Assembly: GCF_003268655.1 (NCBI RefSeq)
Contig: NZ_CP029642.1
Span: 434,001 to 498,000 of the forward strand
DNA: 64,000 nt
Direction of reading: 5' to 3'
Origin: Arthrobacter dokdonellae
GTDB lineage: Bacteria; Actinomycetota; Actinomycetes; Actinomycetales; Micrococcaceae
Shown: piece after piece, positions 8,842 through 17,013 of the stretch
How positions within the stretch are numbered: position 1 is the first letter of the stretch
Layout: each line of letters opens with the position of its first letter
The notes under the pieces: generated by a model
What the model saw: the letters and a program-made list of their open reading frames with translations, nothing else
The model's database searches: none
What the model was told of the DNA's origin: nothing
Program-made: the position numbers and the translations under genes

Positions 8842-9652
8842 GGTGCGGCGCAGGCCGGGAGCCGCGGAGTTGTGGACCGGGGCACTGCTGGGGCTGACGC
8901 AGGCCGCAGTGTTGTTCCTCGAGACTTATGGCGTTGCCCAGACCCGGGCCGCCAACGCCGGGCTGATCATCAGCCTGACCGTGGTGTTCACGCCTCTGGT
9001 GGACTCCGTCGCGACGCGGAGGTGGCTGCCGCCGGGATTCTTTGTGTCGGCCGTTGTGAGCGTGGTGGGCGTGGCACTGCTGGTTTCGGGCGGAGGTTTC
9101 CGGACACCCAATCCAGGCGACCTGCTGATGCTGGCTGCGGCTGCCGTGCGGGCCTGCCACGTGACGCTGCTGGGCGCCCTGACCCGAAACAAGCCCGACA
9201 GCTCCGTCACCGTGACGCTGATCCAATCCGTGGTGTGCGCCGTGGCGGGGATTGCCCTGGACCCAATGGGGATGGTGGCGGCCGCCTTAGCCTTTGGCCC
9301 GTCGGGCTGGCTGGGCGTGCTGTTCCTGGGACTGGCCGCCAGCGTGTTCGCATTCGTGGTGCAGCTGTGGGCCGTGCGGCGGACCTCTGCGTCCCGGGCC
9401 AGCCTGCTCATGGGTACCGAGCCGGTGTGGGCGGTGCTCGTGGGCGTGCTTTTTGCCGGTGAGTCGCTTGGCTGGCCCGGCGCCTGCGGTGCCGCGTTGA
9501 TGGTGGGAGGCTGCTACGCCGGGCAGCGGATCGAGGCGCGGTTCAGGGGTTCACCGCCACGCCTTGTCGACGGCGCCGCTGAAAGTGCCGGTGTTCCGCC
9601 CGTGCTAGTACCCGCCCCCGCCACTGTCGCTGGCCATGTTGGCGAACCGTGA
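8842..9652 (+). pseudogene. EamA/DMT-family transporter, N-terminally truncated
   Basis: The reading frame from about 8842 encodes membrane segments 3-10 of a drug/metabolite transporter (WTGALLGLTQAAVLFLETYG onward) with the second EamA repeat complete. The usual first two to three helices (about 80 residues) and the start codon are missing. The 3' end runs 48 bases past the end of dnaB on the opposite strand. The rest is free of frameshifts, so the truncation may be recent. A residual protein from an internal start cannot be excluded. Confidence 0.65.
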
Positions 9653-12244
9653 ATAGTGGCCCTGGAATCCCACCACGATGGTCTTGGTGGGGCCGTTGCG
9701 GTGCTTGGCCACAATGACGTCGGCCTCACCGGCGCGCGCCGACTCCTTGTCATAGATGTCCTCACGGTGGAGCAGGATGACCATGTCGGCATCCTGTTCG
9801 ATCGAGCCGGATTCACGGAGGTCTGAAACCATGGGCTTCTTGTCCGTGCGCTGCTCGGAACCACGGTTCAGCTGCGACAGCGCCACCACGGGCACCTGCA
9901 GTTCCTTGGCCAGGAGCTTCAGGGCGCGGGAGAACTCGGAGACTTCCTGCTGGCGCGATTCCACGCGCTTGCCGGAGGACATGAGCTGGAGATAGTCCAG
10001 GATGACGAGCTTGAGGTCGTGCTGCTGCTTCAGGCGCCGGCACTTGGCGCGGATTTCCATCAAGGACATGTTCGGGGAGTCGTCAATGAACAGCGGGGCG
10101 TCGTTCATTTTGCCCATGGTCGTGGCGATCTTGGACCACTGGTCGTCCTTGACGGTTCCCTTGCGGAGGTCCTGCAGGCTGATGGTTGCTTCGGCGGAGA
10201 GCAGGCGCATGGCCAGCTCGTTGCGGCCCATTTCCAACGAGAACACGACCGTGGCCATGTTGTGGTTGATCGCGGCCGACCTCGCCCAGTCAAGTGCGAA
10301 CGTCGAGTTGTGGGTGGGAATGAAGGAGCGGCCGGCCAGGTACAGGTGGCTGCCATGGGCGATCTGGATGCACTTCACGGGGACAGATTCAACCGGGCGG
10401 ACCGACGTGATGAAGCGCTGGGTGCGCTTTGGCGTGGCACGCGCGTCGCGTTCCTTGTGCAGCAGCTGCTTGCGGGTCAGGCCAAAGACGACGTCGTCGG
10501 TGGCGAAGGTGATCGTGTAGCAGGTCGACGACTGATCGGTGTGTCCGTTCACCCGCTTTTCCGACCACCCGGTGCGGTAGCCCAGGCTGTGCACGAGTTC
10601 GCGCGTGTCTTCGGCCAGACGCCGGCTCGTCACGGCGAATTGAACGCACCCGCTGCTGGTCACAGTCCCGTCGGTGTCCAGCAGGCCCGCCAGGAGGTCC
10701 CGCCGTTGGGCGATGCCCGCCCGGAGATAGGAGCCGGGAATGTGCTTGTTGCCCAGCAGCCGGTTTGATCGCAGCAGCGCCTGAAGTGACCCATGGTCGA
10801 GCCGGCAAGGCTCACAGCGGAGTCCTCCGCTGCAGGGGACTCCGCAATCAATGCAAGTCGGTGACGGCACCGGCGAGGTCGTGTACCGTGCCCTGCGGCC
10901 GCAATTCTGGGAGCAGGTGCGGACCTGTCGTAGTTTGTTGGTGAACGACGTTCCACAAACGACACAGATGCCTTCAAACACAAATGATTCTGCCGGCAGG
11001 TGGAGGCTGTAGACCATGTCCGAGACGGCCCTGAGTTCGTAGCCCTCGGCGGAGATGCGCATGAACACCTCGTCGTCCGTGTTTGTCACGCGGGCGGCCG
11101 CTGATGCGCCATCGCCCAGCCACGCCCCGAGCGTGTACGGGCCGATTGGCAACTCTGCCGCGGGCAGTTCCAGGGCGGCGGCGTTCCTGATCGAGTGGTT
11201 CAGGCGGTTGTCCGCTGTTTCGCAGCGAAGGGTTTCGGCAATCTCCGCCGTTGTGCGCACCTGCGGCGTGATCCGCGGTTGGCTGGCCGCCTGCGCGGAT
11301 TTCCGCAAGGAGCGCGTGTCGGTGAGCCACTGGTGCTCGGCATCGGCAGTCAGGACGCTGCCGTCGTCGAACGTCACCTCAAAGCAGGGACGGCCCAGCA
11401 TGACTTCAGTAGCCCCCACCACCAGCGTGGGCGTGCCGTCGGCAGCCAGGACGGTGTCCCCGACCTTGACCTCGCCCATGGTGGTCCAGCCCGCAGGCGT
11501 GGGCAGGGCGGTGTCCAGCGCGAGGGCCTTGCCGACGGCCGGCCTGGCCGCGATGACAATCATCTGGCCCGGGTGCAGGCCGTTGGTCAGTTCATCAAAT
11601 TCGTAGAAGCCCGTGGGCACGCCCGTCATGCCTTCGCCCTTGTGGCCGGACGCCTCAATTTCATCCACGGTGGATTCCATGACGTCCTTGAGGATGACGT
11701 AGTCCTCGGTGGTGCGGCGCTCGGCCACGGCGAAGATCTCCGCCTGCGCGGCGTTCACCACGTCCTCGACCTCGCCGTCCTGGGCGTAGCCCATCTGGAC
11801 GATCTTGGTCCCGGCCGTGACGAGTCGGCGAAGCACGGCGCGCTCGGCCACGATCTCGGCATAAAAGCCGGCGTTGGCCGCGGTTGGAACGGACTGGATG
11901 AGCTGGTGCAGGTACGCGGCCCCGCCCACCTTGGCGATTTCCTGGCGTTTGGTCAGCTCATCGGCCACGGTGACGGCGTCGGCAGGTTCGCCGCGGCCGT
12001 AGAGGTCAAGGATGGCCTCGTAGATGCTCTCGTGGGACGGGCGGTAGAAGTCGTTGCCGCGCAACACCTCCACGACGTCCGCAATGGCGTCCTTGGAGAG
12101 CATCATGCCGCCCAGGACGCTCTGTTCCGCCACGAGGTCCTGCGGGGGCGTCCGGGCAAAGTCCGGCTCCCTGGACGATCCTAGGGTGTCCATTGCTGGA
12201 GCTGACATGATTTGTGCCCACTTTCGTACCTGCTGGCCTGGCAT
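9605..12244 (-). CDS. dnaB: Replicative DNA helicase DnaB with in-frame intein
   Basis: The frame encodes 879 residues: the DnaB N-terminal domain (about 30-180), the first part of the RecA-like domain, an intein (residues 240-646) and the rest of the helicase. After splicing the extein is about 472 residues, normal for DnaB. The intein splits the Walker A motif between Lys239 and Ser647 (RPAVGK / STFALDW). Downstream motifs include FSLEMGRNELAMR, Walker B LVILDYLQLM and the C-terminal HRNGPTKTIVVGFQGHYSRF. The start is uncertain: ATG 12244 has no clear ribosome site, while ATG 12208 would remove 12 residues. DnaB unwinds DNA at the fork; activity here requires intein splicing. A DnaA-box cluster lies just upstream. 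Confidence 0.95.
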   Translation of the reverse strand: MPGQQVRKWAQIMSAPAMDTLGSSREPDFARTPPQDLVAEQSVLGGMMLSKDAIADVVEVLRGNDFYRPSHESIYEAILDLYGRGEPADAVTVADELTKRQEIAKVGGAAYLHQLIQSVPTAANAGFYAEIVAERAVLRRLVTAGTKIVQMGYAQDGEVEDVVNAAQAEIFAVAERRTTEDYVILKDVMESTVDEIEASGHKGEGMTGVPTGFYEFDELTNGLHPGQMIVIAARPAVGKALALDTALPTPAGWTTMGEVKVGDTVLAADGTPTLVVGATEVMLGRPCFEVTFDDGSVLTADAEHQWLTDTRSLRKSAQAASQPRITPQVRTTAEIAETLRCETADNRLNHSIRNAAALELPAAELPIGPYTLGAWLGDGASAAARVTNTDDEVFMRISAEGYELRAVSDMVYSLHLPAESFVFEGICVVCGTSFTNKLRQVRTCSQNCGRRARYTTSPVPSPTCIDCGVPCSGGLRCEPCRLDHGSLQALLRSNRLLGNKHIPGSYLRAGIAQRRDLLAGLLDTDGTVTSSGCVQFAVTSRRLAEDTRELVHSLGYRTGWSEKRVNGHTDQSSTCYTITFATDDVVFGLTRKQLLHKERDARATPKRTQRFITSVRPVESVPVKCIQIAHGSHLYLAGRSFIPTHNSTFALDWARSAAINHNMATVVFSLEMGRNELAMRLLSAEATISLQDLRKGTVKDDQWSKIATTMGKMNDAPLFIDDSPNMSLMEIRAKCRRLKQQHDLKLVILDYLQLMSSGKRVESRQQEVSEFSRALKLLAKELQVPVVALSQLNRGSEQRTDKKPMVSDLRESGSIEQDADMVILLHREDIYDKESARAGEADVIVAKHRNGPTKTIVVGFQGHYSRFANMASDSGGGGY
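10307..11527 (-). mobile_element. Class 3-type intein with LAGLIDADG endonuclease inside DnaB
   Basis: This 407-residue intein begins with Ala240 (ALALDTALPTPAGW) and ends in His-Asn (IPTHN, Asn646), followed by Ser647. An N-terminal Ala plus Trp306 (AEHQW), Cys625 (VKCIQI) and Thr644 match the W-C-T triplet that defines class 3 inteins, which start splicing from the block F Cys. Between the splicing blocks lies a two-motif LAGLIDADG endonuclease: LGAWLGDG (372-379) and LAGLLDTDG (518-526), both with their acidic residues. Between these motifs, residues 427-480 hold two Cys clusters (C427/C430/C444/C448 and C464/C467/C477/C480) that look like zinc knuckles. DnaB inteins at this site are known in actinobacteria, including Arthrobacter. 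Confidence 0.9.
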
Positions 12245-12350
12245 ATTCGAAACCGCTTGGTTTCGTCTCGAGTGCTTCCTCCCGTCCTACCAGCACCTAA
12301 CGACATTATTGCCGTTCGCGGAGGGGATCCCCCCGCAACGGTAGACGCTC

Positions 12351-12595
12351 TGTGGACAACTACCAACCCCGTTGTCCACCGTCCATGTGGATAACTTGTG
12401 CATTAAGTGCCATGCCTTGTGCACAGGCTGGGGAGAACTATGTGGATAATGGATTAGTTTGAATACGAATGTGGCTCTGACCTGCGCAAACACTGCCCAC
12501 CGCCTGTGGGTAAAAAGAAAATTGCCAGCAACTCTCATCCACAACTTGCATGTTGACAGGCCGGTCCAAGGGGGATACCCACGGGGATATCCACA
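12351..12595. other. Cluster of DnaA-box-like 9-mers upstream of dnaB
   Basis: Within 245 bases I find TTGTCCACA (12351-12359, minus) and TTATCCACA twice (12386-12394 and 12441-12449, minus), all exact consensus. One-mismatch boxes are TTGTCCACC (12372-12380), TTGTGCACA (12417-12425), TTACCCACA (12505-12513, minus), TCATCCACA (12535-12543) and ATATCCACA (12587-12595). The A-rich run gtaaaaagaaaatt lies at about 12510-12523. The cluster occupies the roughly 500-base gap between dnaB and the DUF1801 gene and contains no gene I can support. It could be an origin-like element, a DnaA reservoir, or DnaA control of dnaB. Confidence 0.65.
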
Positions 12596-12745
12596 GACAT
12601 ATGCCCAGCTTGTGAATGACGGCCCGCGTCCGGGGACGCTGACCTGCACGTATGCAGGGGACGTATGTACCGGGCGGTAACATCGCAGGCCATTCGCGCC
12701 CTAAGCTGGGGGCAAGCACGCAGGGACAGGACCGGGAGGCACGCC

Positions 12746-13270
12746 ATGGGACCATCACAAGGACCATCACAAGCAGGGGGTCATGAAACGGCGGCACCCG
12801 AAGAGGGGCCCAAGACCACTGGAACGCGAAATACCAACAAGACGCGGGCCACCACTGCGGACGTCGGGAAGTTCATCGACACCGTAGACACCAGCGCGGT
12901 CCGCCGCTCGGACGCCCGCGCCCTGCTGGGCATCATGGCGCAGGAAACGGGCCAGCAGCCGGTGATGTGGGGGCCCACCATCATCGGCTTCGGCAGCTAC
13001 CACTACCGGTACGCCTCCGGCAGGGAAGGGGACGCAGCCGCCGTCGGATTTTCCCTCAGGAAAGCGCACCTGGTGATCTACGGGCTGACCTCCCCTCCCG
13101 GCGTCGACCATGTCCTGGAACGGCTGGGGAAGTTCAAGCGCGGCGCGGCCTGCCTCTACGTCAACCAGCTGGCGGACATCGACCCGGACGTGCTGCGCGA
13201 GCTCGTCCGGGCAGGATACCGGCACATGACCGGGCAGCAGAGCGGGCAGCAGGGCAGGCAAAACGGGTAA
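12746..13270 (+). CDS. DUF1801 domain protein
   Basis: The protein has 174 residues from ATG 12746, which follows a strong ribosome site (GGGAGG, six bases upstream). The frame is open further upstream, but that part lies in the DnaA-box gap. After a polar, Gln/Thr-rich N-terminus of about 40 residues comes a DUF1801 (YdhG-like) fold with VMWGPTIIGFGSYHYRYASG, IYGLTSPP and KRGAACLYVNQLADID. The C-terminus is Gln/Gly-rich. The biochemical function of the family is unclear. The gene is convergent with rplI across a shared terminator. Confidence 0.8.
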   Translation: MGPSQGPSQAGGHETAAPEEGPKTTGTRNTNKTRATTADVGKFIDTVDTSAVRRSDARALLGIMAQETGQQPVMWGPTIIGFGSYHYRYASGREGDAAAVGFSLRKAHLVIYGLTSPPGVDHVLERLGKFKRGAACLYVNQLADIDPDVLRELVRAGYRHMTGQQSGQQGRQNG

Positions 13271-13271
13271 G

Positions 13272-13309
13272 GGAAAGGCCGGCCCCCGCGCACGGGAACC
13301 GGCCTTTCC
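13272..13309. terminator. Bidirectional hairpin between the DUF1801 gene and rplI
   Basis: GGAAAGGCCGG (13272-13282) pairs perfectly with CCGGCCTTTCC (13299-13309) across a 16-base loop. It lies directly after the DUF1801 stop and 22 bases beyond the rplI stop on the other strand, so it can end both transcripts. The U-tract is weak, as is common in high-GC actinobacteria. Confidence 0.7.
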
Positions 13310-13330
13310 TGGTGAAGCGTGAAGCGGGTG

Positions 13331-13780
13331 TTAGCCGGCAACCACGTTCAGGGTGATCACGGCGGTGACGTCTTCGTAGAGACGGACGTTTGCCGTGTAC
13401 TTGCCAACCGACTTGATGTGGGTGGGCAGTTCGATCTTGCGCTTGTCGACGTTGCCGAGACCGGCAGCGGCAACAGCCTTTGCCACGTCGTCAGCCTTGA
13501 CGGTGCCGAACAGGCGTCCGGACCCGCCGGCCTTGACGGTCAGCGTGACCGGCTTGGCGGCCAGTTCGGCAGCCTGGGCCTGAGCGGCTTCAACGGAAGC
13601 GTGCTCGTGGGCGGCGCGGGCAGCCTTGATGGACTCAACCTGCTTCTCGCCTCCCTTGGACCATGCCAGGGCGAAGCCGCGGGGCAGAAGGTAGTTACGT
13701 GCGTAACCGTTCTTCACCTCGACGATGTCACCCGAGGTGCCGAGACCGGTTACTTCGTGGGTCAAAATGAGCTTTGCCAT
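13331..13780 (-). CDS. rplI: 50S ribosomal protein L9
   Basis: This 149-residue protein is normal length for L9. The N-terminal RNA-binding domain opens [20 protein letters not shown] and contains [16 protein letters not shown]; a long connecting helix leads to the C-terminal domain ending VITLNVVAG. It binds 23S rRNA near the base of the L1 stalk. It is the last gene of the rpsF-ssb-rpsR-rplI operon, 15 bases after rpsR and followed by a hairpin terminator. Confidence 0.98.
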   Translation of the reverse strand: MAKLILTHEVTGLGTSGDIVEVKNGYARNYLLPRGFALAWSKGGEKQVESIKAARAAHEHASVEAAQAQAAELAAKPVTLTVKAGGSGRLFGTVKADDVAKAVAAAGLGNVDKRKIELPTHIKSVGKYTANVRLYEDVTAVITLNVVAG

Positions 13781-13795
13781 GTTTATTTATCTCCC

Positions 13796-14035
13796 TTAAC
13801 CGCGGCCAGCGCCGGAGTAGGGCAGCAGTGCAACTTCGCGGGCATTCTTGATTGCCTGGGCGATCTTGCGCTGCTCCTGGACGGTGACACCCGTGACGCG
13901 GCGCGCACGGATCTTTCCGCGGTCAGAGATGAACTTGCGCAGCAATGCTACGTCCTTGTAGTCGATGACAGTGATGTCAGCGGCCTTCAAGGGATTGGAC
14001 TTTGGTTTGGGCTTACGGAGTTCAGCCTTAGCCAT
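13796..14035 (-). CDS. rpsR: 30S ribosomal protein S18
   Basis: This 79-residue S18 carries the conserved core [17 protein letters not shown] and [20 protein letters not shown]. No zinc-type Cys residues are visible, so it is the Cys-free form. S18 pairs with S6 on the platform of the 30S subunit, which fits rpsF in the same operon. It lies between ssb (about 95-base gap) and rplI. Confidence 0.97.
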   Translation of the reverse strand: MAKAELRKPKPKSNPLKAADITVIDYKDVALLRKFISDRGKIRARRVTGVTVQEQRKIAQAIKNAREVALLPYSGAGRG

Positions 14036-14129
14036 CGTGGAGCTCCTTAGTATTCGTGGAGCCCGTGGATATTAATCCGCGGGATGGTGATCGTGCGGCG
14101 GTTGCCGCACTGGGTAAAAAGGGTTGTTG

Positions 14130-14729
14130 CTAGAAGGGGGGCTCGGAGTTGTCCGGGCCCGCGCCCCAGCCTGACGAACCGCCGCCGGGCGTGGCCCACG
14201 GATCGTTCGCCGGAGCAGCCTGCGGCTGCGGCTGTTGCTGGCCGCCGTTGCCGGCGAAGTTGCCTCCGCCGGAATTGCCGCCAAAACCGCCCTGCCCCCC
14301 GCCGGCGTTGCCGCCGCCGAAGTTGCCTCCGCCGCCGCCGAAGCCGCCACCCTGGCCGCCGGAGCGCTGGGTGCGGTTGACCTTGGCATTGGCGTAGCGC
14401 AGCGAGGGGCCGATCTCGTCGACCTCAAGCTCCATGACGGTGCGCTTTTCGCCTTCTTTGGTGTCGTAGGTCCGCGACTTCAGCCGGCCGGAGACAATGA
14501 CGCGGGTGCCCTTGGTGAGGGACTCGGCCACGTTCTCTGCCGCTTCCCGCCAGATCGACGCGCGGAGGAACAGCGTTTCGCCGTCCTTCCACTCGTTGCT
14601 CTGCCGGTCAAAGGTCCGCGGAGTCGACGCGACGGTGAAGTTCGCTACTGCTGAACCGCTCGGTGTAAACCGCAGTTCGGGGTCACTGGTGAGGTTGCCA
14701 ATGACCGTAATAGTGGTTTCGCCTGCCAT
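14130..14729 (-). CDS. ssb: Single-stranded DNA-binding protein
   Basis: The protein has 199 residues from ATG 14729, preceded by AGGAG at good spacing; the open frame extends upstream but without SSB character. Residues 1-110 form the OB-fold ([19 protein letters not shown], then [19 protein letters not shown]). A Gly/Asn/Gln-rich linker follows (about 120-185), then an acidic tip ending DNSEPPF that recruits replication and repair partners. The linker is encoded by GGN-rich repeats that could vary in length by slippage. Its place between rpsF and rpsR is the conserved actinobacterial arrangement. Confidence 0.96.
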   Translation of the reverse strand: MAGETTITVIGNLTSDPELRFTPSGSAVANFTVASTPRTFDRQSNEWKDGETLFLRASIWREAAENVAESLTKGTRVIVSGRLKSRTYDTKEGEKRTVMELEVDEIGPSLRYANAKVNRTQRSGGQGGGFGGGGGNFGGGNAGGGQGGFGGNSGGGNFAGNGGQQQPQPQAAPANDPWATPGGGSSGWGAGPDNSEPPF

Positions 14730-14790
14730 CTGCTCCTGCTTCCTGCTTGGGTGTTTTCCTACGGTGAAAAACGTGTGGGGCGGGCCGAAG

Positions 14791-15096
14791 TTACTCGGCC
14801 ACGACCTTCTGGTCTTCCGGACGGATGATCTTGGTGCGCATGATGGTCTCGTTGAGGCCAAGCTGGCGGTCAAGTTCCTGGGCGGTAGCCGGTGCAGCGG
14901 TGAAGTTCACCACGGCGTAGATACCTTCGGACTTCTTCTTGATCTCGTACGCCAGGCGGCGACGGCCCCAGATGTCTACCTTTTCGATGGTTCCACCATC
15001 GGTGGTGATGACATTGAGGAACTTCTGAAGTGACGACTCTACGGTACGCTCGTCGACCTCGGGGTCGATGATGACCATCAATTCGTAAGGACGCAT
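14791..15096 (-). CDS. rpsF: 30S ribosomal protein S6
   Basis: This 101-residue S6 starts [21 protein letters not shown] chose ATG 15096, eleven bases after AGGAGG; a GTG four codons upstream would overlap the ribosome site. [16 protein letters not shown] is the characteristic strand. S6 binds S18 and 16S rRNA. It is the first gene of the operon and must carry the main promoter, somewhere in 15100-15440. A TAAGAT hexamer on the minus strand at 15226-15221 is a weak -10 candidate. Confidence 0.97.
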   Translation of the reverse strand: MRPYELMVIIDPEVDERTVESSLQKFLNVITTDGGTIEKVDIWGRRRLAYEIKKKSEGIYAVVNFTAAPATAQELDRQLGLNETIMRTKIIRPEDQKVVAE

Positions 15097-15109
15097 ATGT
15101 GAACCCACC

Positions 15110-15449
15110 TCCTTTGGGCTAAGCGGTTACGGTCTTTCCGTAACAGGAGGTTCATTTGCGGTGCCTGCGCCGTTCCCTGGCGCCCTCCCGAAGGTGGGCA
15201 GGTGCCAGCACAGACTTGTCCATCTTACAGTACGTACGACGCCGGGCCCTCGCCTTTTCCCGTAAGGGCCGCCACAGGCGGTGGATAAGTCCCGGCGGCT
15301 GCCGGGGATCCACGTTCGCGAAGCATCGTCGCGAATTGACGAAGTACGCGGCGGTTGGCGGCCTGCTGTGGATTTCTCCAACCGCAACCCGGGCAACCCG
15401 AATAGAGTGGGCCCTTGGGGAGTGGCCCGTTGCTGCGAAGGAGTTGCGC
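15110..15449. other. Intergenic region between rpsF and the antitoxin-like gene
   Basis: This roughly 340-base divergent gap should hold the rpsF promoter and the promoter of the Fic module. It contains an inverted repeat at 15282-15312 (TGGAT...CCCGGC / GCCGGG...ATCCA) and one near-DnaA box on the minus strand (TTATCCACC, 15288-15280). No ORF here looks real. Confidence 0.5.
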
Positions 15450-15653
15450 TTGTCGGCACAAGAGAACCCAAGCGGGTTGGACGAACAGCAAGTGCGCGAC
15501 GCCATGGAGTTCGCCGCCGGCATTCAGGGCTTTGCCGGCGGGGATCCGGACAAGCGGTCCCAGCGCCTGGCCCGGCGGATCCTGCGCGGCACGTCCACGC
15601 CGGAAGCCGCGGTGCGCCGCTACCTGGACGCCACCCTGCCGGAGGTGGAGTAG
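15450..15653 (+). CDS. Small VbhA-like antitoxin partner of the Fic protein
   Basis: This 67-residue protein starts at TTG 15450 with GAAGGAG six bases upstream. It is helical and acidic/basic mixed, with a central DAMEFAAGIQGF segment and a C-terminal half (RILRGTSTPEAAVRRYLDA) of the kind seen in VbhA-type antitoxins. The usual inhibitory pattern S/T-x-x-x-E-G would fall on MEFAAG, where both the Ser and the Glu are absent. It ends six bases before the Fic start, so the pair is co-transcribed. Assignment rests on context and general resemblance. Confidence 0.6.
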   Translation: MSAQENPSGLDEQQVRDAMEFAAGIQGFAGGDPDKRSQRLARRILRGTSTPEAAVRRYLDATLPEVE

Positions 15654-15658
15654 CCGCC

Positions 15659-16279
15659 ATGCCGGACCGGTACACGTATCCCAATTCCGAGGTCTTGAAG
15701 AACAGGTTCAGCCTCGTCGAACAGTTTGCACTCAGCCGCGTGGAGAACGGCCTGGTGGAGCTGGGCCTCGCCGCGCTGGCCGTGTCGCCCGAGGAGCCGA
15801 CGTTCCGGCTCTCCCACCTGCAGGCCATCCACCGCCGCCTGTTTGGCGAACTGTACCCGTGGGCCGGGGAGCTCCGGCAAACGGACAAGGAGGCACGCGG
15901 CTCCGGCGTGGTCCACTGCCGCCCGGAATTCCTTGAAACGACTGCCGAGGACGTTTTTGGGGCACTGCGCGACGACATCCTTCTGGACGGGCCGGGCAGG
16001 GACGTCTTTGCCGGGCACCTTGCCCACCACTGGGGCGCCCTCGCCATGCTGGATCCGTTCCGGGACGGCAACACCCGCGCCCAGGCGGTGCTCCTCGACC
16101 AGCTGTCCCGCAACGCCGGATGGCGCATCAGCTGGGCCGACGTGGATCCCGACTGGCTCAAGGAGGCACGCCTGGCCGCCGCCGCCGGCGATCCGGGCCT
16201 TCTGGGCAAGCTCCTGGCCCGCGCCACGGTCCCGCTTGCCGCAGGAAAGTGCCGGATGCCGGCCCCGCCCGTGGCATGA
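15659..16279 (+). CDS. Fic/DOC domain protein with substituted catalytic His
   Basis: This 206-residue Fic protein has LSHLQAIHRRLFGELYPWAG and REL-type helices typical of the VbhT/Fic group. The signature loop, normally HPFxxGNxR, reads DPFRDGNTRAQ at residues 132-142. The phosphate-binding N-terminus of the helix is kept, but the catalytic His is Asp132 (codon gat). AMP transfer by the usual mechanism should be lost or altered. It directly follows the antitoxin-like gene. Either the pair is decaying or this is a variant chemistry. A single base change (cat/cac to gat/gac) suffices for His-to-Asp, so a sequencing error is possible but not needed. Confidence 0.82.
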   Translation: MPDRYTYPNSEVLKNRFSLVEQFALSRVENGLVELGLAALAVSPEEPTFRLSHLQAIHRRLFGELYPWAGELRQTDKEARGSGVVHCRPEFLETTAEDVFGALRDDILLDGPGRDVFAGHLAHHWGALAMLDPFRDGNTRAQAVLLDQLSRNAGWRISWADVDPDWLKEARLAAAAGDPGLLGKLLARATVPLAAGKCRMPAPPVA

Positions 16280-16286
16280 TCGCCGT

Positions 16287-16928
16287 ATGGTTACCACACG
16301 AGCGAAACACCGCAGGGGGCGGCTGGCTGTCATGCTCATCGCCGGGCTTGGCTCGGCAGCGGCCACAGTGATGTTTGGCGCGTGGGTTTACGCTCCGGCC
16401 GTCGGCTGGACCGTCGCGGCGCTGGTCTACAACCTCTGGGTGTGGCTGACCATCGCCCGCATGGACAACGTCCGTACGGCAAACCACGCGAAGGAGGAGG
16501 ATCCCGGGCGCAGCACCTCGGACCTTCTGCTGCTCCTGGCGGCGGTGGGCTCGCTGGCCGCCGTCGTGCTGGTCATGGTGGGCAGCAAGGATGTGACGGG
16601 CGGCGGCAGGGCGCTGCTGGCGCTGCTGGCCTTGAGCTGCACGGCCATGTCCTGGCTGCTGGTGCCCACCTTGTTTACGCTGCGCTACGCCGAGACCTAC
16701 TACGCGCGAGGGGCCGGCGGCGTCAGCTTCAACCAAAAGGAACCCCCGCAATACACGGACTTTGGCTACCTGGCGTTCTGCCTCAGCATGACGTACCAGG
16801 TCTCCGACACGGACATCACCACGCGGGCGATGCGGTCGATCGCGCTGCGGCAGAGCCTGCTGGCTTTCGTGTTCGGCACCGGCATTTTGGCCAGCACCAT
16901 CAACCTGGTGGTCAGCCTCGCCCAGTAG
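16287..16928 (+). CDS. DUF1345 membrane protein
   Basis: This 213-residue protein starts at ATG 16287, eight bases after the Fic stop. It has a basic N-terminus and about five membrane segments. The DUF1345 hallmarks YAETYYA and FGYLAFCLSMTYQVSDTDIT lie at roughly residues 135-175, followed by a last helix. The family is of unknown function. Co-transcription with the Fic gene is possible from spacing but need not be functional. Confidence 0.8.
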   Translation: MVTTRAKHRRGRLAVMLIAGLGSAAATVMFGAWVYAPAVGWTVAALVYNLWVWLTIARMDNVRTANHAKEEDPGRSTSDLLLLLAAVGSLAAVVLVMVGSKDVTGGGRALLALLALSCTAMSWLLVPTLFTLRYAETYYARGAGGVSFNQKEPPQYTDFGYLAFCLSMTYQVSDTDITTRAMRSIALRQSLLAFVFGTGILASTINLVVSLAQ

Positions 16929-17013
16929 CCGCTGGCAAAACGGCTGCCTGGCTGGCCGCGCCGGAATGGTGAAAAGCACGGGCTCCCGGCCGCCAACCGG
17001 ATAGGCTGTCCGC

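Noticed and set aside
12245..12745. Small coding gene in the DnaA-box gap
   Set aside because: Short frames here are interrupted, overlap on both strands and have no ribosome site; the DUF1801 gene has a much better start at 12746.
14130..14400. GGN/CCN repeat array as a CRISPR or independent repeat element
   Set aside because: It encodes the Gly-rich linker of SSB; there is no regular spacer structure.
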